In this document: piece by piece, positions 10,119 through 19,566 of the stretch
Numbering within the stretch: position 1 is the first letter of the stretch
Layout of the letters: each line of letters starts with the position of its first letter
The notes under the pieces: generated by a model
What the model saw: only the letters and a program-made list of their open reading frames with translations
What the model was told of the DNA's origin: nothing
Database searches by the model: none
Program-made: the position numbers and the translations under genes
Origin: Bordetella genomosp. 13
GTDB lineage: Bacteria; Pseudomonadota; Gammaproteobacteria; Burkholderiales; Burkholderiaceae_B
Direction of reading: 5' to 3'
NCBI RefSeq assembly: GCF_007679965.1
Contig: NZ_VEHL01000004.1
Location: 372,001-436,000 of the forward strand
DNA length: 64,000 bases

Positions 10119-11723
10119 GTGATCTCCACTGCCAACCTCACCATCCAGTTCGGTCCCAAGCCCCTTTTCGAGAACGTCAGCGTCAAATTCGGCGAGGGCA
10201 ACCGGTACGGGCTGATCGGGGCCAATGGCTCGGGCAAGTCGACCTTCATGAAGATCATCGGCGGCGATCTCGAGTCCAGCAGCGGCAACGTGTCGCTCGA
10301 GCCCGGCGTGCGCCTGGGCAAGCTGCGCCAGGACCAGTTCGCCTACGAAGACGTGCGCGTGCTGGACGTCGTGATGATGGGCCACACCGAGATGTGGGCC
10401 GCCATGTCCGAGCGCGACGCCATCTACGCCAATCCCGAGGCCACCGAGGACGACTACATGCGCGCGGCCGACCTCGAGGCCAAGTTCGCCGAGTACGACG
10501 GCTATACCGCCGAGGCGCGCGCCGGCGAGCTGCTGCTGGGCCTGGAAATCGCCGTCGACCAGCACAACCTGCCCATGCGCGAGATCGCGCCGGGCTGGAA
10601 GCTGCGCGTGCTGCTGGCGCAGGCGCTGTTCTCCAACCCCGACGTGCTGCTGCTGGACGAGCCCACCAACAACCTGGACATCAACACGATCCGGTGGCTG
10701 GAAGACGTGCTCAACGGCTACCAGAGCACGATGATCATCATCAGCCACGATCGCCACTTCCTGAACCAGGTCTGCACCCACATGGCCGACCTGGACTTCC
10801 GCGAACTGCGCGTCTATCCAGGCAACTACGACGACTACATGCTGGCGTCGACGCAGGCGCGCGAGCGCCTGAACGCCAACAACGCCAAGGCCAAGGAACG
10901 CGTGGCGGAACTGCAGGACTTCGTGCGCCGCTTCTCGGCCAACAAGTCCAAGGCCCGCCAGGCCACCTCGCGCCTGAAGCAGATCGACCGCATCAAGGCC
11001 GAGCAGGTCGAGGTCAAGCCCTCGTCGCGCCAGAACCCCTACATCCGCTTCGAGCAGGCCAAGCCCATGCACCGCCTTGCGGTCACGGTCGAGAACCTAT
11101 CCAAGTCGTACGACACGGCGCCCGTCATCAAGAGCTTCTCGGCCATGGTCGAGGCGGGCGAGAAGATCGCCATCATCGGCGCCAACGGCGTCGGCAAGAC
11201 CACGCTGCTGCGCCTGCTGGCCCGCGACCTGGAGCCCAGCGGCGGCACGGTGAAGTGGTCCGAGAACGCCGACCTGGGCTACATGGCGCAGGACGTGTCC
11301 GACCAGTTCCAGCAGACCGACATCAACCTGTTCGACTGGATGACCGACCATCGCCAGCCCGGCGACGACGACCAGGCCATCCGCTCGGCGCTGGGCCGCC
11401 TGCTTTTCTCCGGCGACGACCTGCCCAAGGCGCCCAAGGTGCTGTCGGGCGGCGAAAAGAACCGCATGACCTTCGGCCGCCTGATGCTGGGCCGGCACAA
11501 CGTGATGCTGCTGGACGAGCCGACCAACCACCTGGACATGGAATCGATCGAGTCGCTGCAGTTCGCGCTCGAGCAGTACAAGGGCACGCTGTTCTTCGTG
11601 TCGCACGACCGCGAATTCGTGTCGGGCCTGGCCACGCGCGTGATCGAGATCATGCCCGACGGCGAGATCGTCGATTACCGCGGCACGTACGACGAGTACC
11701 TGGCGTCGCGCGGCGTGGATTGA
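10119..11723 (+). CDS. ABC-F family ATP-binding protein (YbiT-like)
   Basis: Soluble protein of 534 aa with two ABC cassettes and no membrane domain, the ABC-F arrangement of ribosome-associated translation factors. Cassette 1 has Walker [10 protein letters not shown] and Walker [13 protein letters not shown] with a degenerate signature (APGWKLRV); cassette 2 has GANGVGKTT, the signature LSGGEKNRM and [11 protein letters not shown]. The inter-cassette linker is charged and helical (about residues 240-310). The GTG start, giving [12 protein letters not shown], matches the usual family N-terminus; upstream ATGs would add unrelated sequence. Length and signature suit the YbiT branch better than EttA or Uup. 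It does not belong to a transporter despite the ABC genes that follow. Confidence 0.88.
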   Translation: MISTANLTIQFGPKPLFENVSVKFGEGNRYGLIGANGSGKSTFMKIIGGDLESSSGNVSLEPGVRLGKLRQDQFAYEDVRVLDVVMMGHTEMWAAMSERDAIYANPEATEDDYMRAADLEAKFAEYDGYTAEARAGELLLGLEIAVDQHNLPMREIAPGWKLRVLLAQALFSNPDVLLLDEPTNNLDINTIRWLEDVLNGYQSTMIIISHDRHFLNQVCTHMADLDFRELRVYPGNYDDYMLASTQARERLNANNAKAKERVAELQDFVRRFSANKSKARQATSRLKQIDRIKAEQVEVKPSSRQNPYIRFEQAKPMHRLAVTVENLSKSYDTAPVIKSFSAMVEAGEKIAIIGANGVGKTTLLRLLARDLEPSGGTVKWSENADLGYMAQDVSDQFQQTDINLFDWMTDHRQPGDDDQAIRSALGRLLFSGDDLPKAPKVLSGGEKNRMTFGRLMLGRHNVMLLDEPTNHLDMESIESLQFALEQYKGTLFFVSHDREFVSGLATRVIEIMPDGEIVDYRGTYDEYLASRGVD

Positions 11724-11861
11724 TTCCGCGCTGCCCGGGGTGCCGCCAGGACACGCCCCGGGCCTGGCCCTGACTCGGGCGTCTTCGCAGCCGCGCCGTA
11801 TGCGGCCGCTTGGACTGGGTTCGGATCTGCTCAGTCACCGGCGCAGATCCGGCTCGATTAC

Positions 11862-11897
11862 ATATTTCCAAAAGTTATTAATAAATTATGGAAATAT
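11862..11897. promoter_or_regulatory. AT-rich dyad upstream of the NitT/TauT-type ABC operon
   Basis: In an otherwise GC-rich sequence, 11856-11905 is strongly AT-rich and contains ATATTTCC (11863-11870) and GGAAATAT (11890-11897), perfect inverted arms 19 bp apart. It lies about 70 bp before the ATPase start. It probably marks the promoter and an operator; the binding protein is unknown. Confidence 0.45.
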
Positions 11898-11965
11898 AGT
11901 TTTCACTCATATGTCCTGTGGGTACAGTCCCTTGTGACCAAATTTGTCTCGACCTGGCCTGCCTC

Positions 11966-12763
11966 ATGAACCTGACTTTCGACCACGTCCACAAGCGCTT
12001 CGGCTCGCTGCAAGTGGTGGACGGCTTCTCCAGCGAATTCAAGACCGGTGAACTGGTCGCGCTGGTCGGTCCGTCCGGCTGCGGCAAGTCCACGCTGCTG
12101 CATCTGGCGGCCGGCCTGGAAAAGGCTTCGCAGGGCAGTGTGCTGGCCGACGGCAAGCCCGTGCAGGGGCCGCATCCCAGCCGTACCCTGGTGTTCCAGG
12201 AACATGCGCTGTATCCCTGGCTGACGCTGCGCGACAACGTCTCGCTGGCGCTGGAATTTCAGCGCGTGCCCAAGGCGGATGCCCGCAAGCAGGCCGTGGC
12301 CTGGCTCGAGCGTGTCGGCCTGGGCGGCTTCGAGAACTACTATCCCCATCAGGTGTCCGGCGGCATGCGCCAGCGTGCCGCCCTGGCTCGCGCGTTCATC
12401 GCCAGGCCGCAGACCATGCTGATGGACGAGCCCTTCGGCGCGCTGGATGCGCTGACGCGCCTGAGCCTGCAGGACGTGCTGCGCCAGCTCATCGAGCAGG
12501 AGAAGCCCACCGTGCTGCTGGTGACCCACGACGTGGACGAGGCCCTGTTCCTGGCCGACCGCATCGTGGTGTTCAGCCCGCGTCCGGCGCGGGTGCTGCG
12601 CGAGTTCAACCTGGCGCACCGCGCCAAGTCGCACGACCTGTCCGACCTGGCCGACGAGAAGCGCGAGATCCTGCGCCTGCTGGGCATCGCCGTCGACAGC
12701 CACGGCCACGAGCAGCCCGGCCAGGGCGTTGCCACGCCCCGCGCGGCAACGCTGACCGCCTGA
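11966..12763 (+). CDS. NitT/TauT-type ABC transporter ATP-binding protein
   Basis: Cytoplasmic ATPase of an importer in the nitrate/taurine/alkanesulfonate family, 265 aa. Walker A GPSGCGKST, Q-loop LVFQEHALYPW, signature VSGGMRQRAALAR, Walker B MLMDEPFGALD and the H-loop VLLVTHDVDEAL are all intact. The ATG at MNLTFDHVHK is preferred to a GTG 16 codons upstream because homologues begin about ten residues before the first beta strand. It is followed after 96 bp by the binding protein and then the permease, giving an ATPase-receptor-permease operon. The substrate is not defined; sulfonates, nitriles or pyrimidine precursors are the family's usual cargo. Confidence 0.88.
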   Translation: MNLTFDHVHKRFGSLQVVDGFSSEFKTGELVALVGPSGCGKSTLLHLAAGLEKASQGSVLADGKPVQGPHPSRTLVFQEHALYPWLTLRDNVSLALEFQRVPKADARKQAVAWLERVGLGGFENYYPHQVSGGMRQRAALARAFIARPQTMLMDEPFGALDALTRLSLQDVLRQLIEQEKPTVLLVTHDVDEALFLADRIVVFSPRPARVLREFNLAHRAKSHDLSDLADEKREILRLLGIAVDSHGHEQPGQGVATPRAATLTA

Positions 12764-12859
12764 GGTCGCACGCGACCCCGTTTCTCCATCGCCCCGTTCA
12801 TAACGCCCCTGTCGCGCCGTCGCGGGCGCGCACGTCCCCATCACCGAGGAATCCCCATC

Positions 12860-13858
12860 ATGAAGATCAAGCACTGGCTTACCCTGCCGCTGGCGGCCGC
12901 GCTGCTGGCCGCCGCGCCGGCCATGGCCGCCGAGAAGTTCCGCGTGGGCTACCTGCGCGTCATGGACGACGCCCAGGCGATCGTGGCCCAGGAAGGCGGC
13001 TACTACAAGAAGGCTGGCCTGGACACCGAGCTGGTCGAGTTCAAGTCGGGCACCGACCTGATCAAGGCCATCGTCGGCGGCCAGATGGACATCGGCGTGC
13101 TGGGCTTCACCAACGCCGTGGCGTGGGCATCGAAGGGCGCCGACCTGAAGGTCGTGGGCGGCGCGCAGCAGGGCTATCACTCGCTGGTGGTGCGCGACGA
13201 CGCCAACGTCAGCGACATCGCCGGCCTGAAAGGCAAGACCCTGGCCTCGCAAAGCGAAGGCAGCACCGCCGACGTGGTGTTCAAGGGGGTGGTGCTGAAG
13301 CAGGGCAACCTGTCGGCCGACGACGTCAACATCATGGGCGTGAGCCCCGCCGTGGCCGTGCAGTCGCTGGTCGGCAAACGCGTCGACGCCGCCTTCTTGT
13401 TCGAACCCTACGACCGCATCGCGCAACTGGTCGCGCCGGTCAAGCAGATCTACGAAGTGGGCCAGTCGTGGCCGTTTCCCTGCATGGTCGTGATCACCTC
13501 GGGCGAGACCCTGGCCAAGCGCAAGGACGATGTGTGGAAGGCGCTGGACGCCCAACTGCACGCCACCAACCTGCTGCAGAAGCAGCCAAACGACGCCGCC
13601 AGGCTGATCTCGTCCTATTTCATCGCCGAGCCCACGCTGAAGACCCTGAAGCGCGGCGAACTGCCCCGCGACATCGTCATCAGCGAAGCCATCAGCACCC
13701 AGGTGTTCACGCCCAAGCTGACGGACAAGGACACGGCCCGCATGCAGGAAATCGCTGACATCCTGCAGGCCCAGGGCGCGCTGAAGACCCGCGACGGCAA
13801 GCCGTACGACGTCACCAGCATCGTCGACCTGTCCTGGCAAGAGGCTCGCAAGCTTTGA
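12860..13858 (+). CDS. ABC transporter substrate-binding protein (SsuA/NMT1-like)
   Basis: Periplasmic receptor, 332 aa, with a Sec signal peptide (KHWLTLPLAAALLAAAPAMA, cleavage before AEKF). The mature part shows the NMT1/SsuA fold pattern: FRVGYLRVMDDAQ, YYKKAGLDTELVEFKSGTD, GQMDIGVLGFTNAVAWASKG, GLKGKTLASQSEGSTADVVF. A Shine-Dalgarno (GAGGAA) precedes the ATG. It sits between the ATPase and the permease of the same importer, whose TTG start overlaps its stop. Confidence 0.88.
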   Translation: MKIKHWLTLPLAAALLAAAPAMAAEKFRVGYLRVMDDAQAIVAQEGGYYKKAGLDTELVEFKSGTDLIKAIVGGQMDIGVLGFTNAVAWASKGADLKVVGGAQQGYHSLVVRDDANVSDIAGLKGKTLASQSEGSTADVVFKGVVLKQGNLSADDVNIMGVSPAVAVQSLVGKRVDAAFLFEPYDRIAQLVAPVKQIYEVGQSWPFPCMVVITSGETLAKRKDDVWKALDAQLHATNLLQKQPNDAARLISSYFIAEPTLKTLKRGELPRDIVISEAISTQVFTPKLTDKDTARMQEIADILQAQGALKTRDGKPYDVTSIVDLSWQEARKL

Positions 13859-14628
13859 GCACTTCGTCCCGCGTCACCGGGCTGCGCAAGTACCTCGCCG
13901 GGGTACTGGGCGTGGCCTTCATCTTCCTGCTGTGGCAGGTCGCGGCCTGGTCGCTGCCCGATTTCCTGATGCCGGGCGTGCCCACGGTGCTGGGTCGCCT
14001 GGCCGAGGAACTGGGCAAGGACAACTTCCACCAGAGCCTGTCGGGCACGCTCAGCCGCCTGGGGCTGGGATATGGCCTGGCACTGGCCGCGGGCGTGGGC
14101 TTCGGCCTGGTGGCCGCATTGCTGGTCTTCTTCCGCGAAGTGCTGCGCAGCGCCATCGTCATCCTTCAGGCGATTCCTTCCATCGCCTGGGTGCCGCTGT
14201 TCCTCATCGTGATGGGCTTCGGCAACACGCCCATCATCATCGTGGTGGCGCTGTCGGCATTCTTCCCGGCCGCGCTCAGCGTGATGAACGCGACGGAGTC
14301 CGTGCAGCGCGTGCATGTGAGCGCGGCGCGCGTCATGGGCGCCACGCCGTGGGATCTGGTCAAGCGCGTGTACCTGCCGGCCGTGATGCCCGAACTGATC
14401 ACCGGCGCGCAACTGGCGTTCGGCAATGCCTGGCGCGCGCTCATCTCGGCCGAGATGCTGATCGGCTTCGGCAAGGGACTGGGGCGTTCGCTGGCCTATT
14501 CGGGCGAGATCGCCGACATGACCGGCGTGATGGCCAACATCCTGGTCATCGCGGTGCTCGCGGCGCTCATCGACCAGCTCGTGCTCGAGAAGCTCAAGCA
14601 TCGCCTGCTGCGGTATCAGTACGTCTGA
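13855..14628 (+). CDS. NitT/TauT-type ABC transporter permease
   Basis: Inner-membrane permease, 257 aa, with about six helices and the BPD_transp_1 coupling sequence (ARVMGATPWDLVKRVYLPAVMPELITG). The start is a TTG overlapping the receptor stop by 4 nt (TTGA); no ATG lies close by, and the residues after it align with the usual short cytoplasmic N-terminus. The non-ATG start with overlap implies translational coupling to the receptor gene. Confidence 0.88.
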   Translation: MSTSSRVTGLRKYLAGVLGVAFIFLLWQVAAWSLPDFLMPGVPTVLGRLAEELGKDNFHQSLSGTLSRLGLGYGLALAAGVGFGLVAALLVFFREVLRSAIVILQAIPSIAWVPLFLIVMGFGNTPIIIVVALSAFFPAALSVMNATESVQRVHVSAARVMGATPWDLVKRVYLPAVMPELITGAQLAFGNAWRALISAEMLIGFGKGLGRSLAYSGEIADMTGVMANILVIAVLAALIDQLVLEKLKHRLLRYQYV

Positions 14629-14640
14629 GGCCGGACGACC

Positions 14641-15624
14641 ATGCTGCGGCTGATATCGATGCGTACGGGACGCGCCCGGCTGACGAGCGGCGCGGCCGCG
14701 CTGCTGCTGGCCGTCTTGCTGGCGGGCGGCGCGAGCGCGCCGCTGGCGCCCGAAGCCGATGCGGCCGCGTCGGGGGCATCCGTACCGGCGTCCTCCGTAT
14801 CGACGTCTTCGGAAACGGCCTCATCGGCGGCCATCGCATCTGCGGCGGCAGCGTACAGCCCAGCGTTCGCCACCGCACCGTTCCCGCACGCACGGGCCAG
14901 AGGATCGCTGATCGTCGGCGTGCCCTACCTGGCGCCGCCGCCTGCGGCCGGTGCCAAGATCCGCACGCCCGACGGTGTGGATGCCCCCATCGCCGAGCGC
15001 CTGGGACAGATGCTGGGCCTGCCCGTGACGCTGCGCCAGGTCGATGTCGGCAAGGCGGCGTCATTGCTGGCTTCGGGCGAGATCGACGCGGTGCTGGCCA
15101 GCCAGGTCGAGGGGCAGTCGGCCGCCGGGGCGCAGGCGCCCGGCATGGCGCGCGTGCCCACGGGCTACGTGACTCGGCCGCAGGCCGTCATCCGAGGCGA
15201 CACCACGATGCGCCGCTGGCAGGACGTGAAAGGCCATAGCGTATGCATGGCCGCCGCGGCCGTGCAGGCGCAGGAGCTGGCCCGGCATTGGGGCGCCACG
15301 GTGCGCACCTACCGTGTGCCGTCGGATGCCCTGGTCGCGACCCGCGAAGGGGAGTGCGACGTGGCCGTGATCGACGACGCCGTATGGGCGCCGCTGATGC
15401 GCTATCCCGAATGGAAGAAGTTCTCCTCCACGCTGGCGCCGGACGGTCCGCGCGCCGAACGCGTCTGGCTGGTGGCACCGCAGGGTGGGCAGGCGGAACT
15501 GCTGGCCGACGCCATGCGCGACTGGCGCCGCAACGGCGCCTGGAAGGCGATGGCCGACAAGTGGGCGCGCGACGTGGCCTTCGATGTCTACCTGGACCAG
15601 GAAGTCCCGGACTGCCACGGCTGA
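14641..15624 (+). CDS. Periplasmic solute-binding protein, family 3 type, with Ser/Ala linker
   Basis: A 327-aa protein with a signal sequence (about residues 10-40) followed by a Ser/Ala-rich linker (about 40-80), then a type-3 (amino-acid-like) binding domain: RGSLIVGVPYLAPPP, GVDAPIAERLGQMLGL, LLASGEIDAVLASQ, WQDVKGHSVCMAAA, DALVATREGECDVAVIDDAVW. It starts 12 bp after the permease gene, so it is likely the last gene of the ABC operon, giving the locus two receptors of different families. It may be a second receptor or a signalling domain; no membrane anchor beyond the signal is seen. Confidence 0.75.
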   Translation: MLRLISMRTGRARLTSGAAALLLAVLLAGGASAPLAPEADAAASGASVPASSVSTSSETASSAAIASAAAAYSPAFATAPFPHARARGSLIVGVPYLAPPPAAGAKIRTPDGVDAPIAERLGQMLGLPVTLRQVDVGKAASLLASGEIDAVLASQVEGQSAAGAQAPGMARVPTGYVTRPQAVIRGDTTMRRWQDVKGHSVCMAAAAVQAQELARHWGATVRTYRVPSDALVATREGECDVAVIDDAVWAPLMRYPEWKKFSSTLAPDGPRAERVWLVAPQGGQAELLADAMRDWRRNGAWKAMADKWARDVAFDVYLDQEVPDCHG

Positions 15625-15758
15625 GGCGTGTTCGCTACGCCCGGCGTGCAAGCCTGCAGCGCGCCGCCGGCAGCAGGCATCGCACGAGCACGCATGCCGC
15701 GCGGGCCTTGCAGGCGCGCGGCCCGACCGCCTCCTTCGCCACGCTTACAATCCCTGGC

Positions 15759-16343
15759 ATGCACACGCTGGCCGCCCTTTGCACGCACGAAGAAGACATC
15801 AAGAAAAGCCGCTTCCTGGCCTATGCCGGACCCGTATCGACGGTTGGCGAGGCCATGGCGCTCTATGCGCGCCATGGGGATCCCACGGCCACGCATAACT
15901 GCTGGGCCTATCGCATCGGCAACGAATACCGCAGCAATGACGACGGCGAGCCCGGCGGCACGGCGGGCCGTCCCATCCTGCAGGCCATCGACGGCCAGGG
16001 CCTGGATCGCGTGGCGGTGCTGGTGGTGCGCTGGTTCGGCGGCATCAAACTGGGGGCCGGGGGATTGGCGCGCGCGTATGGCGGCTGCGCGTCGAACTGC
16101 CTGCGCCTGGGCGCGCGCGTCGAACTGATCGAGACGGTGGCCGCGCGGTGCCGTTGCGATTTCGCCGAACTGCCGCTGGTGCGCGCCAAGCTGGCACAGG
16201 CGGGCGTCGGAATCGTCGCGGAAAGCTTCGACGAGCGCGGCGCGGAACTGACGCTGCAGGTGCCGCGCGCCGCCGTGGCCGAGACCGAGCAGGTGGTGGC
16301 GAACGTCACGCGCGGCAGGGGCGCGTGGCGCATCGCGCAGTGA
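15759..16343 (+). CDS. YigZ/IMPACT family protein (UPF0029)
   Basis: Soluble 194-aa protein of the IMPACT/YigZ family. The N-terminal domain carries the signature KKSRFLAYAGPV, HNCWAYRIG, DDGEPGGTAGRPILQAI and VVRWFGGIKLGAGGLARAYG; a smaller C-terminal DUF1949-type domain follows from about residue 135. The family is linked to translation and stress control in eukaryotes; the bacterial role is unclear. The chosen ATG starts at MHTLAALCTHEEDIKKSRF, the typical N-terminus. It is convergent with the downstream thioredoxin-like gene. Confidence 0.88.
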   Translation: MHTLAALCTHEEDIKKSRFLAYAGPVSTVGEAMALYARHGDPTATHNCWAYRIGNEYRSNDDGEPGGTAGRPILQAIDGQGLDRVAVLVVRWFGGIKLGAGGLARAYGGCASNCLRLGARVELIETVAARCRCDFAELPLVRAKLAQAGVGIVAESFDERGAELTLQVPRAAVAETEQVVANVTRGRGAWRIAQ

Positions 16344-16397
16344 ACCGGGGTTGAACGACCCGTGCGCCCGGGCGTGGGCCAGCGCACGGGCATGGCC

Positions 16398-16793
16398 TTA
16401 TTCGGCCGCGGCGCCGTCCGCGCCATCGGACTTCGCGCGCGCGTCGGCGATGTCCTTGTGGACCTGGGTCATGTCCACTTCCTTGATCTTGCCCAGCAGT
16501 TCGTTCAGCTGGCCCGCGCTCAGCGCGCCCGGCTGCGAGAACAGCAGCACCTGTTCACGGAACACCATCAGCGTGGGAATCGAGCGGATGCCCAGCGCGC
16601 CGGCCAGTTCCTGCTCGAGGTCGGTGTTGACCTTGGCGAACGTGACGTCGGGATGCTCGGTGGCGGCCTGCTCGAAGACCGGCGCGAAGCCTTTGCACGG
16701 GCCGCACCACGGGGCCCAGAAGTCGACGATCAGGGTGCCGTCGGGGGTAATGGCTTCCTGGAAGGAATCCTTGGTGAGTTCTACGATGCTCAT
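16398..16793 (-). CDS. Thioredoxin family protein
   Basis: Cytoplasmic thioredoxin-fold protein, 131 aa. The active site [10 protein letters not shown] has Cys30 and Cys33, the usual thioredoxin dithiol; the cis-Pro loop is [10 protein letters not shown]. It has no signal peptide. It is about 20 residues longer than classical thioredoxin, with a charged C-terminal tail ([16 protein letters not shown]). A functional disulfide reductase is expected. The genome probably also has a classical trxA elsewhere, so this may be a paralogue. Confidence 0.9.
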   Translation of the reverse strand: MSIVELTKDSFQEAITPDGTLIVDFWAPWCGPCKGFAPVFEQAATEHPDVTFAKVNTDLEQELAGALGIRSIPTLMVFREQVLLFSQPGALSAGQLNELLGKIKEVDMTQVHKDIADARAKSDGADGAAAE

Positions 16794-16926
16794 AACGCCA
16801 TCCTTGCCGCGCCGGACGCGGAAGTGTGGGCCGGCGGGCCGGCCCGGTTATACGCGGCGAACTTCGGCGCGCCGCGACGGGCACCGCAACCGGCATGCCT
16901 GCCGGCTGCGGCCATGCAATGGGATC

Positions 16927-17964
16927 TCAGGCCGGCAGACAGGACGCCGGGTCTTGCGCGCCGGCGCGCTCGCCCCTGAGCGAGGCCACGATCTCGTACG
17001 ACCGCAGCCGGTCTTCCAGGCGATGGAAGTCGGAGACGATCATCACTTCGTCGGCTTCGGTCTGCGCGATCAGGGCTTCCAGCTTCTGGCGGACTGTGTC
17101 GGGCCCGCCCACGATGGAGGCGGCCAGCTTCTGGTGCACGGCCTGGCGTTCCCACTCGTTCCACAGGCCGTCCATGCTTTCCACTGGCGGCTGCAGCGCC
17201 AGGCGGTTGCCGCGCACCAGCGACAGGAACTTCAGCTGCTGCGTGGTGGACAGGTGCCGCGCCTGCTCGTCGGTGTCGGCCGCGATGACGGGCACGCCGA
17301 TCATGGCATAGGGCCGCGCCAGGGTGTCGGACGGCTTGAACAGGTGGCGATACAGCCGCATCGCCGCCATGCCCTCGGGCGAGAAATGGCCGGCGAACGA
17401 GAAGGGCAGGCCCAGTTCGGCGGCCAGGCGCGCGCTGAAATCGCTGGAGCCAAGCAGCCAGATGGGAATGGTGTCCAGGCCGGCGCCAGGGATGGCGCGC
17501 ACCGGCTGGCCAGGCTGGGCCGGCGCCAGGAAGGCGCGCAGCTCGTCCAGCAGGGCCGGGAACTCCAGGCCGCTGCGCGGGCCGCGGCGCAGCGCGTGCT
17601 GCGTGGCGCCGTCGCTGCCGGGCGCGCGGCCCAGGCCCAGGTCGATGCGGCCGGGATACAGCGTCTCCAGCGTGCCGAACTGTTCGGCGATGATCAGCGG
17701 GGCGTGGTTGGGCAGCATGATGCCGCCGGAGCCGACGCGCAGCGTGCGGGTGTGGCCGGCCACGTGGCCGATCAGCACCGACGTGGCGCTGCTGGCGATG
17801 CCGGGAATGTTGTGGTGCTCGGCCAGCCAGAAGCGGTTGTAGCCGAGCTTCTCGACGTGCTGGGCCAGCGCCACGGTGTTGCGGAACGCATCGGCCGCGC
17901 TGCCGCCCTGGACGATGGGCGCCAGGTCGAGCACGGAAAGGGGCACGTTGGCCAGGACGCTCAT
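16927..17964 (-). CDS. LLM-class flavin-dependent oxidoreductase (MsnO8-like)
   Basis: Bacterial-luciferase-like monooxygenase, 345 aa. Family sequences are [53 protein letters not shown] and [15 protein letters not shown], as in MsnO8-type proteins of unknown substrate. The ATG at [13 protein letters not shown] has a good Shine-Dalgarno (AGAGGTG); an ATG 21 codons further upstream would add a basic, non-conserved segment. It reads away from the thioredoxin gene in the same direction with 133 bp between them. Confidence 0.87.
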   Translation of the reverse strand: MSVLANVPLSVLDLAPIVQGGSAADAFRNTVALAQHVEKLGYNRFWLAEHHNIPGIASSATSVLIGHVAGHTRTLRVGSGGIMLPNHAPLIIAEQFGTLETLYPGRIDLGLGRAPGSDGATQHALRRGPRSGLEFPALLDELRAFLAPAQPGQPVRAIPGAGLDTIPIWLLGSSDFSARLAAELGLPFSFAGHFSPEGMAAMRLYRHLFKPSDTLARPYAMIGVPVIAADTDEQARHLSTTQQLKFLSLVRGNRLALQPPVESMDGLWNEWERQAVHQKLAASIVGGPDTVRQKLEALIAQTEADEVMIVSDFHRLEDRLRSYEIVASLRGERAGAQDPASCLPA

Positions 17965-18139
17965 GATCACCTCTGCGGAAAGACCGGCGGGGCGTGCCGG
18001 AAGGGGCACGTTCCGCCTGTTGCTCATATGGAGAGTGTATCGGCGAAATCAACCGCGGCCCCGAGCAACCTTGCGGCCTTCCGGGTCGATAGGCTGCGTA
18101 TATGGCCCTGTGTGCCGCGCCGCCCGGACCTGCGCGCCG

Positions 18140-19432
18140 CTATTCGGGGAAGAACGCGAAGCGCACCACGAACAGCGCGGCCACCAGCCACGTGGCCGGA
18201 TGCACCTGGCGGATGCGGCCGGTGCAGGCCTTCAGCACGGCGTAGCTGATGAAGCCGAACGCCAGGCCGTTTGCGATGGAATAGGTGAACGGCATGATCA
18301 GCGCGGTGAGCGCCGCGGGCGTGGCCTCGGTCACGTCGTCCCAGTCGATGTCGATCAGTTCGCGCATCATCAGGCCGGCCACGTACAGCAGCGCGGGCGC
18401 GGTGGCGTAGGCCGGCACGGAGCCGGCCAGCGGCGAGATGAACAGCGCGGCCAGGAACAGCAGGGCGACCACCAGCGCGGTCAGGCCCGTGCGGCCGCCG
18501 GCCTGCACGCCCGAGGCGCTTTCGACGAAGGCGGTGGTGCTGCTGGTGCCCAGCATCGAGCCCGCCACAATGGCCGTGCTGTCGGCGAACAGCGCGCGGC
18601 CCAGGCGGTTGGGGCGGTCTTCGGGCACCAGGCCGGCGCGCTTGGCCACGCCCATCAGCGTGCCCGTCGCGTCGAAGACCTCGACCAGCACGAACACGAT
18701 GATGACGTGCACGAAGCCCGTGTGCAGCGCGCCCATGATGTCCAGCTGCATCAGCGTGGGGGCCAGGCTGGGCGGCGCGGAGAACACGCCGCGGAACTCG
18801 TTGTAGCCCAGCACCATGGACAGCACGGTGACGGCCAGCACGCCGATCAGGATGGCGCCGCGCACGCGCAGGGCATCGAGGCCGGCGATGATGAAGAAGC
18901 CCAGCACGGCGAACAGCGGGCCCGGCGCGCGCAGGTCGCCCAGCGCGACCTTGGTGGCGGGGTGGGGAACCACGATGCCCGAACTGGATAGCGCGATAAT
19001 GGCCAGGAACAGCCCGATGCCCGCGGCGATGGCGCTGCGCAGCGAATGCGGGATGCCCTTGATCAGCCAGGCGCGTACGCCGGTCAGTGTCAGGACCAGG
19101 AAGATGATGCCCGAGATGAACACCGCGCCCAGCGCCTGTTCCCAGGTGTAGCCCATGCCCTTGACCACGCCGAACGCGAAGAACGCGTTCAGGCCCATGC
19201 CGGGCGCCATGCCGATGGGCCAGTTGGCCACCAGCGCCATGATCAGCGTGCCCAGCGCGGCGGCCAGGCAGGTGGCCACGAACACCGCGTTGCGGTCCAT
19301 GCCGGTGGACGACAGGATGTCCGGGTTGACGAAGATGATGTAGGACATCGTCAGGAACGTGGTGATCCCGGCGATGATCTCGGTACGCGCGGTGGTGCCG
19401 TGCTCGCGCAGGCGGAAGAGCTTCTCGAGCAT
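18140..19432 (-). CDS. NCS2 purine permease (guanine/hypoxanthine, AzgA-like)
   Basis: Inner-membrane purine transporter, 430 aa, with many hydrophobic helices. Signatures of the AzgA/PbuG branch are LTMSYIIFVNPDILSSTGMDRNA (read in parts), PIGMAPGMGLNAFFAF, VEVFDATGTLMG and GTSSTTAFVESASGVQAGGRTGL. The start at MLEKLFRLREHGTT matches the normal N-terminus; a longer frame reaching 19546 is rejected as it adds Arg-rich, non-membrane sequence. It is divergent from tsaD with a 134-bp shared upstream region in which no purine riboswitch was recognised. Confidence 0.9.
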   Translation of the reverse strand: MLEKLFRLREHGTTARTEIIAGITTFLTMSYIIFVNPDILSSTGMDRNAVFVATCLAAALGTLIMALVANWPIGMAPGMGLNAFFAFGVVKGMGYTWEQALGAVFISGIIFLVLTLTGVRAWLIKGIPHSLRSAIAAGIGLFLAIIALSSSGIVVPHPATKVALGDLRAPGPLFAVLGFFIIAGLDALRVRGAILIGVLAVTVLSMVLGYNEFRGVFSAPPSLAPTLMQLDIMGALHTGFVHVIIVFVLVEVFDATGTLMGVAKRAGLVPEDRPNRLGRALFADSTAIVAGSMLGTSSTTAFVESASGVQAGGRTGLTALVVALLFLAALFISPLAGSVPAYATAPALLYVAGLMMRELIDIDWDDVTEATPAALTALIMPFTYSIANGLAFGFISYAVLKACTGRIRQVHPATWLVAALFVVRFAFFPE

Positions 19433-19566
19433 GTTGGTCAGGTCCCCTTCGTTCCTGGTGATGAGTGCCGGCCACGGTGCACGCATGCGTGCCCGCGCCT
19501 GTGCCGAGGGCCGTATTGCGCGGCCGCCAAACCGGTATTTTCGCACCAGTTGTAAACTCTGCGCCC

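Noticed and set aside
19433..19566. Purine riboswitch before the NCS2 permease
   Set aside because: The 134-bp region shows no three-helix purine aptamer core or terminator hairpin that I could fold by eye.
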